64,000 bases of DNA from Trematomus loennbergii (lineage: Eukaryota > Chordata > Actinopteri > Perciformes > Nototheniidae). The stretch is from positions 21,946,356 to 22,010,355 of the forward strand of contig JAAOOA010000027.1 of the NCBI GenBank assembly GCA_012861695.1, in the 5' to 3' direction. The position numbers were made by a program, and so were the translations under genes. Shown piece after piece: positions 56,328-64,000 of this stretch (its first letter is position 1; the number at the start of each line of letters is the position of its first letter). The notes beneath the pieces are model-generated. The model was not told the origin of the DNA and made no database searches. It was given only the letters and a program-made list of their open reading frames with translations.

Positions 56328-56502
56328 TTGTGTGGTGTGTGTGTGTGTGTGACTAGAGAAGATGGTGCTTTGTTGGCCCCCAGTGAGGGAGCAAGAGAGG
56401 GGCTTGGTCGTCCTCTCCAGGTTTACCTCTCACTGTTCGCCGGGCTGGCTCGCCACGCCGCCTGTACCGAGCCTGAATGTAGCTGAAAACGGTTTTGAAA
56501 AA

Positions 56503-56508
56503 AATAAA
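56503..56508 (+). promoter_or_regulatory. tnrc6a: Candidate middle poly(A) signal
   Basis: AATAAA within AAAAAATAAAATGTACTTTG, about 3.0 kb after the stop codon. Confidence 0.45.
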
Positions 56509-58916
56509 ATGTACTTTGCCGAGACTCGATCTGCCTTCCCCGGTACCTGATCAGCCTCAAACATGGAAAAATATCAAGTAAATCAACCTTTGCTTTTTGT
56601 TTATGTATCTAATCAGTATTTGGCAACTGTTCTTGACCACGCCCCATGTTGTTACGGCAACCGTTGCCGTGGAGACGCTCTTGTCTCGAGCTTGACTGAA
56701 TCGAGGGTTCTTATTGGCCCGTAGCGACTTGGGAACAGGAATGAGACTTCTGATTGGCTGGTTCATCCTGGCTTTGTTGTTTTTCAGGGACACGGGGTTA
56801 TACTTGCCTTTCACTGGCTGACCCAGGATCAGCTCTTCCTCTCCGACTCCTAAGCTTAACTACAGGAGAGGAAATGCAAAACGAGAACTGACAGGAAGTC
56901 CGGGGGCAAGTGAACTCCAAGCAGTCTATTTATTTACTTTCCGCATATATTTTACACTTCGTTCATTCTGATTTTTGGCAATGCTATTTCTCCTAGCGCT
57001 GATACCGGGAGTAGTTCTGTCCCTCGTCAGTATCCTTACCTTAACCAATAATGGGACTTAAACTGACCTCGGATCAGGAGCAGGAGGCCGCATCGCTCTG
57101 CTGTTAGAGAAGGGACAAGCAACGTCTGTAAAACGCCTCTCATTCATGTTAATGTTACTGTTTTGGTCTCCGGCTTAATCTCGCTCTGTTTCCGTCTCGT
57201 CGAATCTACTGTTAGTGTGAGTGTGTGTGGGGAGATGCAAAACCCAGTCAAGTACAGAAACTGTGTATGTTCGAACACATTATCATGCCAAATCGAGGAG
57301 GGAGGGTGAGAGGGAAGGAAAGGGATTGATTTGATTTCTTTTCTCTTTTTTTGCGTGTTGTATAAGAAGTGTGTGTTTGTGTATTTAAAAAAAAAGCTGG
57401 ACAATGTTAAATGCTTGAAGAAATCATTTGCAAAAGGATGATGTGAGGAAAACCACCACAAGCAATGTACAATCCCCAGGGCTGCCAAGCAGCTTTCAGA
57501 CAGGGCCAGACAGGGGAGGGAAGAAGGAAAGGAAGGAAGGAGGGAGGGAGGGAGGGTGTAGGAAAGGAGGGAAGCTGGCTGGTGATACTATACTACTTTT
57601 TAATGTTTAAGAAAAAATAATGTGACTCTGTTTTTCTCTTGAATTAACTATCCTGTGAGCAAATGCTATATTATATATCATAACACACCCAACGGCTCCT
57701 ACTGTCGATCAAAAGGCTATTTTTGTTGACGCAAAAAAAAAAGAAAACAACAAAAAAAACGAAAAAAACACAAACTGTGAGAATCTGCTGTTCGTCATTT
57801 TACATTTAGACACAAACAAAAACCCTGAAAAGCTTTAGTCTAACCAGCACAAAGATGTGGGGTGGGAGGGTCGGGGGGGAGTTATCGGGGCGGGGGGAGG
57901 GTCACCATACAGAGGAGGGGGGGGGCGCTCAGAGAGACTATGCAGTGGAGTGTTGAACCCAGGCTTCCATGTCCACCTTGGGTTTTTTGCTTTCTTTAAA
58001 AATAAAAAAACGTACAAAAAAAATCCCAACACTTTTTTAAAAACACAGTTCAGAAGGGATTCCAATAATATTCCTCAAACATGTCGTGCCATCGTTGAAT
58101 CGTACTACTAGTACTACTACTAATAATAATAAAACTGAAAAAACCTTTATTACCTAGCAAACCGTCGGGCCAGTTGTAGCAGGAGAGGAGGACAGGTTTA
58201 AGATTTGCAAAAGTCCATTTCTTTATTTTCACAGCTTGTCCCCTCGATAAGCCGAGGGGGCCGAGGCCGGTGAAAAACTGCAAATTTTACACAACTACAA
58301 TGTTTTTTATAGAGATTCTATCAATCCACAGTGTGTAGTTGGATCACCTGTAAAACCTATTATGCACATTGCTTTGGGAGACTGTTGAAACTATATATAA
58401 TATATATATATATGAGAATATAAACGTACAGTGTCTATAATCAACGAGGGGACGTCTTTCTCTTTACAAACAAAAACAGGAAGTACCTTTTTATTTTCAA
58501 ATGTCTTCCTCGGGTCATCAAAAAGATTTTATCTTAAACTTCGGGGGAAACTGCACTTTTGAAGGACAATCTTTATTTGTATGGGTATAAAATTGACAAA
58601 ACGAAGTCGCCTGATATTACAAGGTATAGAAAACCAACTCCAGTGTGCTCTAATAATGAATGTCTCCTCTGATGCTGTCTTTGTTTGGTTTCATTTAATC
58701 TTTTTATTCTCCTTCCTTTGTTGCTTGGTTTGTTCTGTATTATTTTTTTCTCCTTATTTTTTTCTGGATTTTAGTGCTCTTAAGAGAATCTGTACTAAGG
58801 TGTAGAGTAGTGAGTAGTAGGTCTTCTGTTGGCTGTACTCGTATACTGATTACTGTTTGTAACCCTCTGGCTCCTGCAGCCGTCATACAAAGCTGTAAAA
58901 CTTGGGTACAACCCTC

Positions 58917-58922
58917 AATAAA
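58917..58922 (+). promoter_or_regulatory. tnrc6a: Candidate distal poly(A) signal
   Basis: AATAAA in CCCTCAATAAAAGACTAAC. It is the last clear signal before repeat-rich intergenic DNA starts at about 59,060. Confidence 0.5.
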
Positions 58923-59063
58923 AGACTAACAATGACTCTGCACTTTTCTCCTGGACTCGTCATTTCTCCTCGCCTGCATCCATTCAAATGTTTTCACTTA
59001 ATGCTTCTGAGATATTCCTCACATGATTTTTGCGTAGCTGTGTCAATTATGGGATGTCTTTAC

Positions 59064-59544
59064 TTAAAGGGGACCTATCATGCAAAATGCACTTTTGTAC
59101 GTCTTTTATACATGAATATGTGTCCCCGGTGTTCCAGGGAACTCACCAAGTGTCAGAAAACACAACCCTCTCTATTTTCCTCCATACCCAAATCTCTAAA
59201 AAAAAAGGGGCTGCAATGGATCTGATAAAAACTGATCCAGATTTGAACACTGTCCTGACGTCAGGACAGTGGCGCTACGGCTATTGGGCCAACTCCACCA
59301 ATCAGGAGGAGACAAGCCACGGCCATTGCAGTTCGAAAGCGCTGGAGACGCTGTAGTACATATGCCAGGCCAGTAGATGGTGCTGTTCTCAGAATCAGCC
59401 CTTGCAAATCCAGAGCTAAAAAATGTCAAATTGAGCGAAATGAGGCATGGCTAAAATGCATGATCTGTTTGGTATTTGTAGTATAAATATGCCTTATAGG
59501 TATGGTCCTCCACTATATTATATAGCATGATAGGTCCACTTTAA
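59064..59544. mobile_element. TTAA-flanked MITE, GGGGACCTATCATGC family
   Basis: The ends are TTAAAGGGGACCTATCATGC and, inverted, TTAAAGTGGACCTATCATGC, with TTAA at both borders. It is related in layout to the 12,271 and 49,221 copies (AAATGC then a CATGAATATGTGTCCCC block, and a CCTTATAGG-type end). Confidence 0.82.
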
Positions 59545-60295
59545 TTTATAGAACCCAAGTTTGCAGTTTTTATTCACTGTGACAAGTGTTTTTAAAACGG
59601 TTGCAGTTTTTTTACAATTAATATAAAATGATGTAAAACACATTTTTTAAGAATCCTCAATTAGACAAAAAGCTAAATGTAATGGGTTAATATGTTGCAA
59701 CCAACCCTGAACCCTTGTTTCAGTTGCAATATTTGACATCCTTATAATAAATATTGTTGAATATAAGTCATAATGTACTATTTACGTTTGACAGATGCAT
59801 GTTTAAAACGGAGTATTTATTCTAATTTTATGGCAGGAAGTTTGTGTAAAAACAGCATTTTGAACTAATATTGCATCATAGATCATTTTTTTCTGATATT
59901 TTCAGAAACTTAAAATGTATTTTTCCAATTATACCTAATTGGCATCTTAAAATCATAACCCAAACGTTGGTAACCACCGCATGACATGGTTCAATTGACC
60001 CACTAATAGTTCATTTTTGTCCAATGGTTCCCAAAAACTACGGCTTGAATAATAAACTCTGTGATAAATACTTTATTGCCCAGTTGTCTTAGTGTACAAC
60101 AAACCATAAAGTACCTCTAAAATTGTACCTAAATATAGCACTTTAGATAAGTTTATTTGTACTGTCATTTTAGTAATAAATATTAGAATACTGATGTCTC
60201 ATAAGCCTTTTAAAACTTAAACATCTAAGGTGGCAAATGTTGAAAGGAATAAATGATACGTTGAGATATTTTGTGACCTTCAAACTCGGCTTATT
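59545..60295. other. Intergenic AT-rich stretch
   Basis: About 750 bp of AT-rich sequence between two MITEs. Nothing is recognised. Confidence 0.5.
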
Positions 60296-60819
60296 TTAAA
60301 GGTCCCATGTCATGGCCATTTCTACTGATCATAATTCCATTGTTGAGGTCTACTAGAATAGATTTATATTGTGCAATTTTCCAAACTCACATTGGTTTCT
60401 CATACAGCATCTCTATAGTATGTGTATTCACTCTGTCCTAAACGGCTTGTTGGAGCTCCTGCCCCCCCCTCTTCTAATGAGTCCACCACCGCTACAGCGG
60501 AACAGTGATTATGTGTTACAATGGCGTTGGCAACCAGAAAATGACACCAAGATGAGAATGCTGCGTGGGGTCTGGGTGCCGTGTTGGCTGGACATTGCGC
60601 GGCTCGCTGCTGCGAGGAGCGGACAGTGTGAGCTGGGTTAATTTCCTGCTTGCTGCGTGGGGTCTGCGAAACATCGCGAATGGAGGGGGGTGCTGAGGGG
60701 GCTGCAGCACCCCCCATCTGCGAGGCTCTTTGCAGACCGTTTACTTTACATGCATAAAAACCTTCAAAACACACAAGGGGACGGGTAATAACCGGAAAAG
60801 CATGACATGGGACCTTTAA
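60296..60819. mobile_element. TTAA-flanked MITE, GGTCCCATGTCATG family
   Basis: The ends are TTAAAGGTCCCATGTCATGG and, inverted, TTAAAGGTCCCATGTCATGC, 19 of 20 identical, with TTAA at both borders. 524 bp, no transposase. Confidence 0.87.
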
Positions 60820-60852
60820 AGTATACCACACAGCATCTTCAACATTTTGATA

Positions 60853-61230
60853 TTAAAGGTAGGGTAGGTAATTTTGGAGAAACCAGCTCGAGTGTGCTAG
60901 AATTGAAAATACACAGCCGGAACAAATCTGCCACTTCCTTACAGAGCCCCTCCAACACACACGAACGCGCACATGACCAATGAGGGCATGAGATAAGTTT
61001 GTGCACAGATGGAAGGCTGACAGGCAGGTAGGCCATCCAGTTATTTTAGCCGGCTAAAATAATTGGTCGTTCTTTTTACAGTATTACGCTTCCACAGATA
61101 ACATTTTTTATGGATTTTTTGTCAAAGCACTTAAGATATTCATTGCTATCGGGATGTTAAGAGCATTCCATGGAATATAACAAAAGTGTATCTCGAGCCG
61201 GTTTCTCAAACTTACCTACCCCACCTTTAA
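60853..61230. mobile_element. TTAA-flanked MITE, GGTAGGGTAGGTAA family
   Basis: The ends are TTAAAGGTAGGGTAGGTAAT and, inverted, TTAAAGGTGGGGTAGGTAAG, with TTAA at both borders. 378 bp. It begins 34 bp after the previous MITE. Confidence 0.85.
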
Positions 61231-61302
61231 CTCATGTTCATGCTTCTGAAATATGTGAATGAATATGACAGCAGAGACGTGCAGATCTATACATCAGGTG
61301 TA

Positions 61303-61308
61303 TTTATT
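61303..61308 (-). promoter_or_regulatory. ndufab1: Candidate ndufab1 poly(A) signal
   Basis: AATAAA on the - strand (TTTATT on +) at the expected end of the ndufab1 transcript. A second AATAAA at 61,409-61,414 is an alternative. Confidence 0.5.
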
Positions 61309-61528
61309 CAAGAGAAATTATACACCACATTATGGAGCTGGAAGAGGAAGAAAAAAAATCAAAACTGATATAACCATTTTGTTTATCTCCAAGCTCCGAA
61401 AGTACATGTTTATTTAAATACAGTCAAACACAAGACACGGCAGTTGACGCTGCCGCAACGGACAGAAGAGCGAGAGGAAGTGGGAAGTGGACTTCCTGGG
61501 GTGGGGGGGGGGTCTTGCTAGGGTCAAC
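61303..61528 (-). other. ndufab1: Probable ndufab1 3' UTR exon
   Basis: On the - strand, TTGCTGTTTTCTTCCACACAG at 61,549-61,529 is a strong acceptor. A GT at 61,619-61,618, 14 bases past the stop codon, could be the donor (CAGAG|GTTCGT). This would make a short non-coding last exon. The exon is inferred from splice motifs only. Confidence 0.45.
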
Positions 61529-61633
61529 CTGTGTGGAAGAAAACAGCAAAGAGTGAGTACACAGTGACGCCAGAATGAATATATGTTGGTGAAGAGACAG
61601 GAAACGAACCTCTGCAGTGAACTAGAGAGCAGA

Positions 61634-64000
<2,367 letters not shown>

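Larger units (their letters stand above)
53502..58940 (+). other. tnrc6a: tnrc6a 3' UTR, up to 5.4 kb
   Basis: No coding exon and no recognised transposon is seen here, in contrast to the introns. A and T homopolymers, TG repeats (54,065-54,090 and 56,297-56,352) and GGAGGG runs (57,520-57,560) are present. Candidate poly(A) signals are at 54,228, 56,503 and 58,917. Human TNRC6A also has a long 3' UTR. The distal end is inferred from the last AATAAA before transposons resume. Confidence 0.6.

Noticed and set aside
57857..58111. Gly-rich open frame in the presumed 3' UTR
   Set aside because: It arises from G-rich low-complexity sequence and lacks any conserved motif.

Overview
The window is vertebrate nuclear DNA, almost certainly from a ray-finned (teleost) fish. 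It has long introns with GT-AG borders, very long (CA)n tracts, a tRNA-derived SINE, and many short DNA transposons of the hAT, Harbinger and TTAA-target types. It holds two convergent protein-coding genes and a gene-poor left third. No bacterial, viral, CRISPR or RNA gene was seen.

Layout. Positions 1-16,090 are intergenic as far as can be read: five long CA/TG tracts between 0.97 and 4.4 kb (a sixth near 8.6 kb), a SINE, a Harbinger-like element nested in a hAT-like element (5.05-6.65 kb), another hAT-like element (9.13-9.90 kb) and two TTAA-flanked MITEs (10.7 and 12.3 kb). From about 16.1 to 58.9 kb on the + strand lies tnrc6a, which encodes a GW182 protein, the Argonaute-binding scaffold of microRNA silencing. 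I trace 27 exons: a 5' exon with two upstream ORFs, a 2-kb GW-rich exon 6, a UBA-like segment (exons 13-14), a Q-rich segment (17-18), the PAM2 motif (21-22), the RRM (25-27), and a transposon-poor 3' UTR of about 5.4 kb. From 61.3 to 64.0 kb on the - strand lies ndufab1, the mitochondrial acyl carrier protein and complex I subunit, with its first exon cut by the window edge. The 2.4 kb between the two 3' ends is largely three TTAA MITEs.

The paralog call (tnrc6a rather than tnrc6b or tnrc6c) rests on remembered family sequence, in particular the C-terminus, the [14 protein letters not shown] block, the [13 protein letters not shown] block and the [12 protein letters not shown] motif. NDUFAB1 and TNRC6A also lie near each other on human chromosome 16.

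The main oddity is that tnrc6a cannot be read in one frame, although its splice sites and protein motifs are conserved. Around twenty single-base losses, almost all in short homopolymers and almost all in the -1 direction, break exons 3, 4, 6, 15, 16 and 20-27, while exons 7-14 and ndufab1 are clean. I read this as uncorrected sequencing or assembly error rather than gene death, but the window alone cannot settle it. I found no convincing new biological system. The other points of interest are transposon structure close to conserved exons and candidate post-transcriptional control of tnrc6a.
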